From Peribacillus frigoritolerans (lineage in GTDB: Bacteria > Bacillota > Bacilli > Bacillales > DSM-1321): a stretch of DNA of 64,000 bases. Both the position numbers and the translations under genes were made by a program. The stretch is from assembly GCA_030562215.1 (NCBI GenBank), contig JAUPFL010000001.1, positions 186,001-250,000 of the forward strand. Reading direction: 5' to 3'. The notes beneath the pieces were generated by a model. The model was not told where the DNA came from. It worked only from the letters and a program-made list of their open reading frames with translations, and did not search any database. The first letter of the stretch is position 1. Every line of letters starts with the position of its first letter. Below, piece by piece: positions 45,278 to 55,387 of this stretch.

Positions 45278-48084
45278 TTAAAGAATGGTTTCGCCATTCA
45301 CGGTGACACCGCTCAGGCTCACGGTCTTACCGTCAAGTCCCGATAAATCCAAATTACCCTCTACCGTAACCTGTGAAAAAGTAAAATCATCCGGAGGAGT
45401 TCCCGTTAATGTAAGATTCCCTTTGACCACTGCATTTTCCAATGAAGCAATATCCGTGATATCCACAACTACATTACCTTCATGTGTTTTTGGGGCATCA
45501 GCCGTTCCGCCAAAGTCTTTAGCCAATACAACAGTCGGGCCTGTATTGCTTCCGGCCACATCCTTGATGCGTCCTTCGATGCTTGGATCGACAGTTTTCA
45601 GCCCGCTTACATAATCCCGTAAATTCTCCCAATCAGCGAGTCCGATATCCGTCACTCTTCCTTCTTCATAAGCCTTCTTGAAAACGGTGAATCCATCTCC
45701 GCCCTTGGCTGTAAAAGCATTGGTCGCCACGACATATTCCTTCGCTGCATCCAATTCGGAATATATTCCATCTAGTCCAAGGACTTCAACCTTTGTCACA
45801 CGATTGCCTGCTTCCTTCGAACTGTCGTAACTGAATTTCATTCCGGAAACATGCAGGAAGCCGCCATTTTCCTTAGGAGCGAGGTTTACACTATGCTCTA
45901 ATGCTTCTTTGATTTCTGCACCCGTAAGCTTCATCGTCGCTAACGTGTTCCCAAACGGTAAAACGGTGAGGATTTCCCCTAAAGTGATCTCGCCTTGATC
46001 GATGCCAGCGCGGATGCCCCCGCCATTTTGGAATGCTATGACCGTATCCTTATTGAATTCCTTCGCTTTACTAAGCATTCCATCCGTAATTAAATTACCC
46101 AGTTCCGTTTCATTTTTGCGAACGCTCGGCTTCGTTGCATCTCCTGAATCACGCGGTGTTTCCAAGGCCTTCACAGCAGTTGCCCCCGTCTTCGTTTCCT
46201 TCAGCTCCTTAATCTTAGAGGAGTATGTTTCAAGGACTTTTGCCGCTTCAGCATCATCCTGTTTTTCAGAAAGCTTAATCAGCTGACCTGCTTGTCCGAC
46301 AATCTTGCCTTTCTTATCGAATTCCACATCGATCGTTCCTAAATAGTCGCTATATTGATACCCTTGAACGATGACAGTCGGCTCTTTCGTTTTCCCTTTA
46401 TCATCTTTATCGACAACAATGGGTGCGTCTAACTGCGTATGGCTATGTCCGCCCACAATCACGTCGATGCCCTTGACCTTGGCAGCTAATGTTAAATCAT
46501 TGTCATAGGCTGCATTGTCATCGTAACCGATATGGGATACGGCAACTATCTTATTGACACCCATGCCTTTGAACGCCTTGACCGCTTTTTCGGCTTCTTC
46601 AAGATAGTTTTCAAATTCTATACTTCCTGGACTTGAAATATCTTTCGTCTCTTCAGTTGTAAGCCCGAAGAACCCTACCTTTTGGCCATCCACTTGTTTT
46701 ACGATGCCATTGTATATCTTCCCTTGCTCTGGCTTACTTGAAATCAAATCCGAGAATAGTCCCTTGAACTTATCATCTTTGGAGAAATCAACATTGGAAC
46801 TGACAAACGGGAACTTTGCCCCTTTAATGAAATCAGCCAAAGCTTGATGCCCTTCGGCGCTTGAACCCAAATCAAACTCATGATTCCCGAATGTCATGAC
46901 ATCATATTTCATTAAGTTCATGAAGCGAAGATCCGCTTGCCCTTTGAATTCATTAAAATAGAGAGTTCCCGAGAATACATCACCTGCATCAACCAAAAGA
47001 GCTTGCGGCTTGCTCTTACGCACTTCTTTGACAGCCGTCACCCTTTGGCCACATTGTCCAAGTGGGCATGCGTGTCATTCGTATGCATCAAGGAAAGCGT
47101 GATCGCCTTCGCAGGGTTTTTCAAAGCTTCTTCAGCAGCAGCGACTTTCTTATCCGCCAATGCCATTTTCGAAAGGAACTCCTTTCTGTCCGACTCCTTG
47201 AGTCCATTCAAATTAATGGCTGCTTTCGCCTTTTTAGCCGCGTTTATCTGTTCTTTCGTTTTAAGTTCCCCATTGGCAAGAGCTACATAGGCATTGACCC
47301 GCTTTGCCACTTCTTTTTCTTTTCTGCATATACCGCATCATCATACTTACCTTTCACTTCTTTAACATAGGCGTGTATGGCTTTTCCGAGCTTGGATGTT
47401 TTGCTGACCTTTTTCAACTGCGAAGAAACGGTTTGCATCCGCTTGTCCGCGGTCTTTAAATCCCCTTATTCACCCAGTAAGCAGCCTTTTCATAATAGTA
47501 TGGAACTTTCAGGTCACCGTTCAAAGCTGTTTTGGTCGCTTTAGTGAATTTATCGTATAGGAGCTTTTCGATTTTCGCACCGTAAACCGTATCTTTAATA
47601 TCTTTATCTGCCTTTTTCACGGCTTGATCCAGTGCCTCGTATTGATTCCTGATATCAATTGATTTCTTGGCAAGTATTGAATTCGTAAGGTTGCCAATCG
47701 ATTTGCCATGTGCAGCTTTTGCTTTCTCAGCCGCTTTATATCCTTTTACATAACCTTCTGAACGAGTGATATACTTATCATATGCTTCGATTTCTTTATA
47801 TTTGGCATCTTTTTCTTTTTGCTTAACATTGATTTTTTAATGGTAGAGTTGATGTCTTTTTTGGCTTGTTTTGCAGACTTGATTTGTTTTTCAACAGTGG
47901 ACACTGAAGCGAGTTTAGAAGTGTAGAAATAGGTGTCGAATGGTTTTTTGATGGCGGCCTTGGCCGTTTTGATTTTACTATTCAGGCTAGTGGCAGCATC
48001 CGATGGTGCCGGCGCTACTGCTACGATCGTTGTCGCAGCCATTATGGTGGCTGATGCAATTTTTACGATTTTCTTTTTCCCCAT
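45278..48084 (-). CDS. Large secreted 5'-nucleotidase with helical N-terminal region, frame broken four times
   Basis: About 936 residues. ATG 48084 begins MGKKKIVKIASATIMAATTI, a signal peptide cut near PSDAA. Residues 30-330 are lysine- and alanine-rich helices; slips near 47830, 47460, 47310 and 47040, each one missing base, break this part. The metallophosphatase domain then shows MHTNDTHAHL, DAGDVFSG, GNHEFDLG, SHIGYDD and GGHSHTQL. The nucleotidase C-terminal domain has FQNGGGIRAG and TNAFTAKGGDGFTVF. A short beta-rich tail follows. It would dephosphorylate nucleotides released by the nuclease encoded just downstream. Confidence 0.8.
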
Positions 48085-48512
48085 TATCGTTAATCCCCCC
48101 ATTAGTTCTATACTGGCATAACATTCTGCTAACTTATCGATAGAATTGGCACACTTTTCCAGAAATTGAATTCCGACAAATTTACTTACCCATACACAAA
48201 TCCACCCTACTTTTTTCCTCTAAAGATCCGTGTATCTCCTATATTACAACAAAATAATCCAATTTTAAAACAAATTTACAATACAACATCGAATATTAAC
48301 AGAATATTATCATTATAATCACCCTAAAATACCTAGTAGAAGATAGATGATATATCAACAAAATGATTTAATGGTAAAATAGCATCAGTTTCATCCGGAA
48401 TCACCCTTGGTCTTTATACCTAAATTAACCAAAAACGAAAAAAGAGAGAGTTAACTCTCCCTGAGACAGTAGACAAATTCGAAGAAAAGCGAGATTGCCT
48501 GAAGTTTTTTGA
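48085..48512. other. Promoter region of the nucleotidase-nuclease operon
   Basis: AT-rich. A TATAAT occurs on the minus strand at 48313-48318 without a clear partner at -35. No PhoP-type repeat set was convincing. No gene is supported. Confidence 0.4.
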
Positions 48513-48645
48513 AAGAACGTTCCAGCTGATTTCAGAAACCCGCTCCCTTTCCGCCGACTGGCTGCCAAGACTCATCAAAACAAGCGTCTGCGGGACCTCG
48601 GCTAACCAGTTATTCGGCAGGAGTGTCGCAAATTTCTTCAATCCA
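48513..48645 (-). repeat. GC-rich dispersed repeat, reverse copy 1 of a cluster
   Basis: TTTCAGAAACCCGCTCCC, TTTCCGCCGACTGGCTGCCA and CGGCAGGAGTGTCGCAAATT in order, followed by CAATCCAATGAGAGTTTC. The next copy repeats nearly all of it 190 bases further on. Confidence 0.65.
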
Positions 48646-48704
48646 ATGAGAGTTTCATAAAACAATAAAAAACATATTGAACTAGTTTGCTGCAGTTTTT
48701 TATT

Positions 48705-48840
48705 TAAAAGAACGTTCGCTGATTTCAGAAACCCGCTCCTTTCCGCCGACTGGCTGCCAAGACTCCTCGACTCAAGCGTCTGCGGGGTCTCGGCAAGCCA
48801 GTTATTCGGCAGGAGTGTCGCAAATTTCTGCAATCCAATA
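48705..48840 (-). repeat. GC-rich dispersed repeat, reverse copy 2 of a cluster
   Basis: Same orientation and nearly the same sequence as 48513-48645, including the flanking ATAAGAGTTTCATAAAACAA, so the pair arose by tandem duplication of repeat plus flank. Confidence 0.65.
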
Positions 48841-48936
48841 AGAGTTTCATAAAACAATAAAAAACCCAAAGTGTAACCATTTCTTAATCAAGGTTAGGGA
48901 TGAGACTAGACCACAGTTTTTCTTTAAAAACAATCC

Positions 48937-49060
48937 AGTGATTGGAACGGAAGGCGCTAGACTCCTGCGGGGAAACGAGTCCAAGGGAGATCCCACAGGC
49001 GGAAAAGCGCCGAGGGCGGACCGCCGCAAAAAGCGGGCCTGGAATGGAAATGAACGTTCG
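48937..49060 (+). repeat. GC-rich dispersed repeat, forward copy facing the cluster
   Basis: GTGATTGGAACGGAAGGCGC, AGACTCCTGCGGGGAAACGA, CCCACAGGCGGAAAAGCGCC and GGCCTGGAATGGAAATGAAC. Together with the two reverse copies it makes a large inverted repeat between the operon and phzF. Confidence 0.65.
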
Positions 49061-49080
49061 AAATCCCCCAAACCCTTGGA

Positions 49081-49865
49081 TTAAATGTTTAAGCTCCCTT
49101 CGAATATTGTCACGGCATGTCCGGAAAGTTTAACTGTGTCTTCCGTTACTTCAACCTTCAATAGTCCTCCTCTTTCCGATGCTTGATAGGCTATAAAACT
49201 ACTTTTGTCCAACTTTCTTTTCCAATATGGTCCAAGGCAACAATGGGCCGAGCCCGTTACATGATCTTCGTCAAGGCCTTGGGCAGGGGAAAAGAAACGT
49301 GAAACGAAATCATATTCACCGCTATCCGATCGACTCGTTACAATGACACCCCGAATCGGCAATTGGGCAATGGAATCTATATCCGGCTTCATATTCCTTA
49401 CGATTTCCTCTGATTGAACTTCGACTAGATAATCCCATTTGCTTTGTCCAACATACGCAGGCACAACACCTAAAGCTTTTATCAGTGATTCAGGGACAGC
49501 GGTCTCCTGCTCGATTAATGGCGGGAACTCCAATTGAACCATTCCATGAACGAATCTTGCTGTGAGAAGCCCACTTTTCGTCTGATAGACAATCGGTCGA
49601 TCCCTTGGCACGTATTCTTTCCCCCACAAAAAGAAAGAGCTTGCCAGCGTCCCATGTCCACAAATCGGTATTTCAATGGACGGTGTGAACCAACGCAGCT
49701 GCCATTCAGCTTTATGAAGGTGAATGAACGCAGTGACAGGCATATAATTTCTTTAGCCATTCGCTGCATCCACTCGCTGTCACTTTCCCCGGTAAGAAGG
49801 CAGACAGCTGCAGGGTTTCCTTTAAAAGGTTGATCTGTAAACGTATTAATGATGGTTAATTCCAT
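49081..49865 (-). CDS. PhzF-family isomerase/epimerase, frame broken near 49745
   Basis: ATG 49865 follows CGGAGGAAC. The N-terminus IINTFTDQPFKGNPAAVCLL carries the conserved GNPAAV motif. After MAKEI one missing base near 49745 shifts the frame; restored, the protein continues with NMPVTAFIHLH, IEIPICGHGTLASSFFL (the GH-T/L motif of the active site) and GLDEDHVTGSAHCCLGPYW near the C-terminus, about 261 residues. PhzF-like proteins isomerise small metabolites; the substrate of this one is unknown and no phenazine genes are present. Confidence 0.8.
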
Positions 49866-50106
49866 TAAATGTTCCTCCGGATAAGTAATATTCCAGTCTC
49901 CTAATTCCACAATGAGGAGCCCTTTTCCTTTTTTGAATTAAGAGTTCCCATTAAAATGAAAAAGAACACATATGGCGTCCTCGTTGTTAAAAAAACCTGT
50001 AATTCTTGTAGTGCATTTCGAAGTCACTAAAATAGACAGCTTTATAAAAAAAGCTGCCCATCACTATATTAATTATGTGTGATCCACCTTGCTGTAACAA
50101 ACCACC

Positions 50107-51518
50107 CTACAGTTTCCGTACAATGAATGTATCCCCAAGCAATTCCCAATTCTGGGGAAAAGGATAACCAAGTACCCAATAACTGAGGCCCCTTGACCTG
50201 TAACTCTTCACCAGATCGAATTTAGCTTTAGCACTGCGTGCGTCCTCAAACCAAACTTCATGTGTGCGTCCCTGATTATCTTTGTACCTATAATACGGTG
50301 ATTGGGCTGTCTCATCATATTTTATTTCTACATTATATTGGACGGCGCGTCTGATGGCTTCCTGCATGTCGAAAGTCTCTGCTTCCTGGCCCTCTACATG
50401 AGGAATGAGCCAGTCCCGTGCATAAATTTGAAATCCTATGAAGATTTTATTTGTTGGTATCGCCGTTACGGCATAGTCAAGGACACGCTTTATTTCATTA
50501 ATGGGAGAGATTGCCTGTGGCGGCCCCTTTCGATAACCCCATTCATATGTCATCAGCACTACGAAATCGAGCAGTCGTCCGTGAACTGGATAATCATGTG
50601 CCTCAACTAATAATCCCTTTTGGCTGGCGCTAGTTTTTGGGGCAAGGGAGGATGACACAAAGTAACCCTCAGGACGCAATCGATCCACTGCTCTTTGGAG
50701 AAAGCGATTATAGAAATCACGGTCCTCTGGTGCTACACTTTCAAAGTCGATATTCAATCCACGGTACCCTTTGTTTTTCATCGTTTTTATGACGTTGGTT
50801 AATATTTTTTCCACTAAACTTAAATCGGAAAGTATCGTATGTGCAAGCTGTGTTCCCGCTTCCGTCGCGGAAAAATTCGTTATGCACATCATGGGTATGA
50901 CGCCAGTTGACTGTGCCGCCCGTATCGTCGGGGTATCATCTATGACTTCTAAGCTGCCATCTTGCCTCATTCTATAACCAAATGGACTTACGTAGGTCAA
51001 ATCGTAGGCTACTTCACGTACCTGCTGCGCACCTGCTTGCCCGTAAACGTTTGTAAAACCATTTACTTCAATGATGGGTTTTGGTTTCTGGGGAATCCTC
51101 ATTATCCTACCGATATGAATATTGGACGGATCTGTAATCCGATTCATCTGCATAATGGCTTGAACTGTCGTTCCATAACGTCTTGCTATATCATAAAGGC
51201 TATCTCGTTCCCTTACGGTATGATAAATAACCGGAATGGTTAGTCTCTGCCCTGGATAGATAGTAGAAGGATTTGTGATGCGATTCGATTGCATGATTTC
51301 CTGTACCGCAGTTCCAAACTGATTTGAGATTTTTTCTAGAGTATCCCCTTGCTGAACCCTGTACTGAAGATAAGGTTCGGGAATCAAAAGAGCTAGGCCA
51401 ATCACCAGCTTATCTGGATTTTCAAGGCCATTGATCCGAACAATCCGGTTGGTACTGACACCATATTGCTGGGAAATTCCCCACAAAGAATCCCCCTATT
51501 CACTACATGGATTTTCAC
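50107..51518 (-). CDS. sleL: Spore cortex N-acetylglucosaminidase (SleL/YaaH type), frame broken near 51493
   Basis: GTG 51518 gives MKIHVVNRG, and one G missing from the GGGGG-like run at about 51492-51496 separates it from DSLWGISQQYGVS, which completes the first LysM repeat. Two further LysM repeats follow (YRVQQGDTLEKISNQFG, YHTVRERDSLYDIARRYG). Residues 150-470 are a glycoside hydrolase family 18 domain with the catalytic GLNIDFESV. The total is about 470 residues. These enzymes cut cortex muramic-lactam fragments during germination or coat assembly. It stands alone. Confidence 0.8.
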
Positions 51519-51713
51519 ATGCACTGCCCCACTTTCCTTCAAAATATTCCCTTCATTTTATTCCCTAGATAGCCCTAATATGTTTTTTACGTTCAACATT
51601 CCAGTATTCTTAGTTTTTTGCTCATATTGCGTATGTATATTGTTTGTTCCCCATTGTGAGCACGGATTCTTTATTGAGAAAACCAAGAGAGTGATTTCAG
51701 TAGAGGAAAAAAT

Positions 51714-51737
51714 GAAAAAGACCACCATATGGCGGTC
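51714..51737 (-). terminator. Terminator of the sulfur-monooxygenase operon
   Basis: On the minus strand GACCGCCA and TGGTGGTC pair over eight positions and CTTTTTC follows, about 80 bases past the last gene. Confidence 0.7.
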
Positions 51738-51817
51738 CTTCGTATTTCAGTGTTTTACCATTCACCCAAAGTTCCATATTGCGTCCTCGATTAAGCCCCA
51801 ACAATCCTTGTCCATAT

Positions 51818-52867
51818 TTATTTCTTTATGAACTCTGATTCCAAACGATTGTTTACGTTTTTATAAAAGTCCGGTAATTCTTGTAGTGCATTTCGAAAGG
51901 TTAATAGGATCTTATCGATTCCGATCGCTTGAAGTTCCTGGATTTTGATCGCAACCGATTCGTAACTGCCGATTAGCCCTGTCCTGAATCCCTCATTATT
52001 TGCTACAAAATCACTAATTGAAGACGCATTTTTCCACATTCCTTTTGTATCTTTACGGTTTTTAAACTGTGCTATTGCCGTATCGTCTGCGCGTTCGATA
52101 ATATACTGATATTCGCTTTTTGCCTCCTCTTCCGTTTTTCTGGCAATGACAAAAGCATTGACGGCAAATTTCACTTCACGACCATGCTTTCGTGCTGCAG
52201 CCTTCACATATTCCATTTGTTCTTTCAACTCTACTTTGGAAGCCCCATTCATAAAGTAATAGTCGGATAATTCACCCGCCATTTCTTGGGAATCTCGTGA
52301 ATTCCCGCCTTGATAGATTGGTGGATATGGTTTTTGAATAGGTTTCGGTGCCAATATAGCATTATTGATTTGATAATAGTCTCCTTGATAAGAAAAATGA
52401 TCGGTCGTCCACAATCCCTTTAAAACCTCCAGGTATTCCCTTGAACGTTTATATCGCTCTTCGTGCTTAATCCATTCTATCCCGAACATTTCTTGTTCTT
52501 CTTTAAACCAGCCGCTGACCAAATTAATGTGAAATCTCCCTTTTGAGATAATATCGATGCTCGAACCTACTTTAGCGAGGGTTGCAGGATGAATGAAACC
52601 CGGTAAAACCGCAGCAATGAAATGAACGTTTTCGGTATCCCCTGCCAAAGCAGTAATAACCGATAAAGGATCCAGTTGCCCTCTATCCGCCGAGCTGCCT
52701 CCAATACTGCCAACATAGCGAATTGCATAAAGGATGGAGTCAACTTGTAGCTGGTCTGCCATTTTTGCAAGTTTACGATTGTATTCCATACTTCCATCCG
52801 TATTCTGTTCTACGTTTGCCCGTAAGAAACCACCGGATAAATTAGCTCCCCAGATTGAAAATTTCAT
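51818..52867 (-). CDS. sfnG: LLM-class monooxygenase, dimethylsulfone monooxygenase (SfnG)-like
   Basis: An intact 349-residue luciferase-like flavin enzyme. It opens KFSIWGANLSGGFLRANVEQ, and it has INLVSGWFKEEQEMFGIEW, HEERYKRSREYLEVLKGLW and YPPIYQGGNSRDSQEMAG, a pattern closest to SfnG, which breaks dimethylsulfone with FMNH2 and oxygen to methanesulfinate. The assignment to that exact substrate is tentative. It is the last gene of a four-gene operon with an SsuD-like and two HpaB-like enzymes. Confidence 0.75.
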   Translation of the reverse strand: MKFSIWGANLSGGFLRANVEQNTDGSMEYNRKLAKMADQLQVDSILYAIRYVGSIGGSSADRGQLDPLSVITALAGDTENVHFIAAVLPGFIHPATLAKVGSSIDIISKGRFHINLVSGWFKEEQEMFGIEWIKHEERYKRSREYLEVLKGLWTTDHFSYQGDYYQINNAILAPKPIQKPYPPIYQGGNSRDSQEMAGELSDYYFMNGASKVELKEQMEYVKAAARKHGREVKFAVNAFVIARKTEEEAKSEYQYIIERADDTAIAQFKNRKDTKGMWKNASSISDFVANNEGFRTGLIGSYESVAIKIQELQAIGIDKILLTFRNALQELPDFYKNVNNRLESEFIKK

Positions 52868-52901
52868 ATCCTTCCCTCCTTAGTTTTCAGGATCTTCCTG
52901 C

Positions 52902-53957
52902 TCATAAAACCTTTTCTCCAAATAATGGCCGCACCGTTCTCCCAAATCTTTCTGCTTCTTCCAAGTGTGGAAAACCTGATAGGATAAAATGCTTGACGCC
53001 AATATCGATATATTCTTGCAGGCCTTCCCTCACTTGTTCAGGAGTGCCTACAATGGCTGTACCTGCTCCTTTTCTGATTTTCCCGATTCCCGACCAACCA
53101 TACCTTCCAAAACGTTCCTTGTTCTTCGTTAATTCATTCATCCGCTTTTGAGCCACCGAATCCGTCGTTTCATAGTAATGACTCATATTTTCCAAAGATC
53201 CCCTGCCTGCCCTGCTTATTATTTTCCTCGCTGCTTCCCATGCCTCATTCTCCTCGTCCCGAACAATCACATGAATCCTGACACCATATTCCAAATGCCT
53301 TCCATACTTCCTGGCTCTGTGTTTGACATCATTGATTTGTTGTTCAATTTGCTCCGCTGGTTCTCCCCATTGCAAATAAACATCGGCAGATTTCGCTGCA
53401 ATTTCCTTTGCTGCATCGGATGAGCCTCCGAAATAAACCGGAATATTCGGACTTTGGCGGATACTTGGATTCAATACTCCATCGCTGACCGTGAAATAGT
53501 CTCCTATATGATTCACTTTTTCTTCCGTCCATGATTTTTGTACCACATCAAGGAATTCACCTGTTCTGGCATATCGTTCATTATGCTCAAGGAAGTCACC
53601 ATCCTGCCCCAATTCTTTTGCCGAACCTCCAGTAACTACATTGACAAGCATTCGCCCTTCCGAGAATTGGTCAAGGGTCGCGGCCATTTTTGCGGCAACC
53701 GTAGGAGCAATGAATCCTGGGCGAAAGGCAATCAATGGCTTGATCGTTCTTGTATGATGAATGATTGCCGAGCCCACTATCCATGAATCCAGGTAAGGAA
53801 TGCCTGTTGGAATCAAAACCCCTTCAAAACCAGCCTCTTCTGCCGCTTTAGCAACATTCACTATATAATCCAAAGTTGGTTTCCTCTGCGGCTCGTTTAG
53901 TCCTAAGTATTCTCCATCGCCATTTGTAGGCACATACCAGTAAAAATGCACAGACAT
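52902..53957 (-). CDS. ssuD: LLM-class monooxygenase, alkanesulfonate monooxygenase (SsuD)-like
   Basis: An intact 351-residue enzyme with the SsuD pattern: FYWYVPTNGDGEYLG at the N-terminus, PLIAFRPGFIAPTVAAKMAA, and LVNVVTGGSAKELGQDGDFL followed by HNERYARTGEFLDV. SsuD uses FMNH2 and oxygen to release sulfite from alkanesulfonates. The conserved arginine near the C-terminus lies in KNKERFGRYGWSGIGKIRKG. It is co-transcribed with the SfnG-like gene (34 bases apart). No flavin reductase gene is present in the operon, so the reductant must come from elsewhere. Confidence 0.8.
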   Translation of the reverse strand: MSVHFYWYVPTNGDGEYLGLNEPQRKPTLDYIVNVAKAAEEAGFEGVLIPTGIPYLDSWIVGSAIIHHTRTIKPLIAFRPGFIAPTVAAKMAATLDQFSEGRMLVNVVTGGSAKELGQDGDFLEHNERYARTGEFLDVVQKSWTEEKVNHIGDYFTVSDGVLNPSIRQSPNIPVYFGGSSDAAKEIAAKSADVYLQWGEPAEQIEQQINDVKHRARKYGRHLEYGVRIHVIVRDEENEAWEAARKIISRAGRGSLENMSHYYETTDSVAQKRMNELTKNKERFGRYGWSGIGKIRKGAGTAIVGTPEQVREGLQEYIDIGVKHFILSGFPHLEEAERFGRTVRPLFGEKVL

Positions 53958-53995
53958 TATAAAACCTCCTTATTTTAAAATCTCATAAGCATAAT

Positions 53996-55387
53996 CTACG
54001 AGATTCTGCTTTTTTTATAATTTGTGTACTGTGCAGCATATGTTCTGACAGGATCACCGGAATAAAATCGTTCATATAATTCATGCCGTGATGCAAGCGG
54101 ACTCCCTAATAAATCCCACGACAATTTAATTAATCGGGTCCTATCCTCGGCAGATGTCTCTGTACCCTGGTAATACTCTTTTAACAAAGGACCTATGGGG
54201 CCTTCCAATTCTTTCAAGCTGGATGGGACCTGTAACAGTCCTCCTGCACCAATTTGCTGGATGATTTCCAATGCCCTTGGGTAGAATCTCGTTCCCAGAT
54301 TTCTGGCTGTCGTTAAAAAATCTTGATCAGGAAGCATTATGCCATTATGCATTTTCGCTTTATATTCCGAAGCGAGCAGTAATGCCTTAATGGTTTCAAG
54401 CTGGATGATCAATTCTGCAAGCTTCTCTTTCACATGTAAAAATTGTGTAGCACCAGCCGTTTCCGCTAATTCATTTCCGATTGCTGCAACACTTTCCAGT
54501 TTGCTGACAAGCCTCACAACAGTTTGATGCTGGCTAAGCATTGATGAAGGGGCATCACAACGAAGCATCCATGCAAATTCAGGATCCTCTTGAACAAGCA
54601 CCCGCTCCCAAGGGATGAATACATCATCAAAAATCAAAACGGCATCCATTTCGTCAAAACGTGCACTTAGCGGATGATCCTCCTCTCGTTCATCAGAAAA
54701 CGACTCCCTGCAAACGATATGCAAACCTTTGGCATTGACAGGAACAAAGAAAACATTTGCGAATTCACGTTCATTTTCCGCTCTCTTGTGATAGGAAAAA
54801 ATTAAAATTTCATCAACATATGGAGCAGCTGTCGCAATCATTTTCGCACCGCGAACATAGATTCCTTCACGATTTTTACGGCTGATATGTAAAATTCCCG
54901 GTTTCTTTCCCACTAATGTTTTTGAACGATCCTTTTGTGGATCATGCCCTGCAACTGTTGACAATAAATCAAGATTACGGGATTGATAGTAATAGCTTTC
55001 TATTTTCTCTGAAAAACCTGGATGTGCATCTTCATATTCTGAGCGGTTTGCGAACCAGCCAGTAATTATGGAACGGGAATATTCAGATAGACGGCTCATG
55101 ACTCCAAAAGTCTGATCGGCCCAATGCTGATACGCCAAACGTTTTTTTTCCAGATCCTTATGTGTTCTTGGAACGAAGAATGACAGGTTCGCATCAAGCC
55201 CTTCCTCCGTCTTGTATGTCAGCAAGGATTTACTGCCTGTTTTTGTTTGTAAATCCAGCAAGGACTGAATCGTATGGACCGTTCCTTTAAATGCAGGATG
55301 TTCCCCTACGTTCTTGATGATATCTCCATCTAACCAGATATTTCTCCCATCATTAAGTCGTTGAAGATACCGATTGTTTTCGACCAT
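53996..55387 (-). CDS. HpaB-family FADH2 monooxygenase 2
   Basis: Start taken at ATG 55387 (MVENNRYLQRLNDGRNIWLDG); the longer frame from 55405 has GTG-like codons in the Shine-Dalgarno. The 463-residue product has the 4-hydroxyphenylacetate 3-hydroxylase fold: SIITGWFANR, GIYVRGAKMIATAAPYVDEI, FDEMDAVLIFDDVFIPWERV and ARNLGTRFYPRALEIIQQIGAGG. HpaB enzymes add oxygen using free FADH2. In this sulfur operon, a sulfur-oxidising role on a ring or thioether substrate is possible (inference). It is a paralogue of the next gene. Confidence 0.8.
   Translation of the reverse strand: MVENNRYLQRLNDGRNIWLDGDIIKNVGEHPAFKGTVHTIQSLLDLQTKTGSKSLLTYKTEEGLDANLSFFVPRTHKDLEKKRLAYQHWADQTFGVMSRLSEYSRSIITGWFANRSEYEDAHPGFSEKIESYYYQSRNLDLLSTVAGHDPQKDRSKTLVGKKPGILHISRKNREGIYVRGAKMIATAAPYVDEILIFSYHKRAENEREFANVFFVPVNAKGLHIVCRESFSDEREEDHPLSARFDEMDAVLIFDDVFIPWERVLVQEDPEFAWMLRCDAPSSMLSQHQTVVRLVSKLESVAAIGNELAETAGATQFLHVKEKLAELIIQLETIKALLLASEYKAKMHNGIMLPDQDFLTTARNLGTRFYPRALEIIQQIGAGGLLQVPSSLKELEGPIGPLLKEYYQGTETSAEDRTRLIKLSWDLLGSPLASRHELYERFYSGDPVRTYAAQYTNYKKSRIS

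Noticed and set aside
48420..48869. Open frame of 149 codons on the minus strand
   Set aside because: It lies within the two tandem GC-rich repeat copies, repeats itself accordingly, and has no ribosome binding site.
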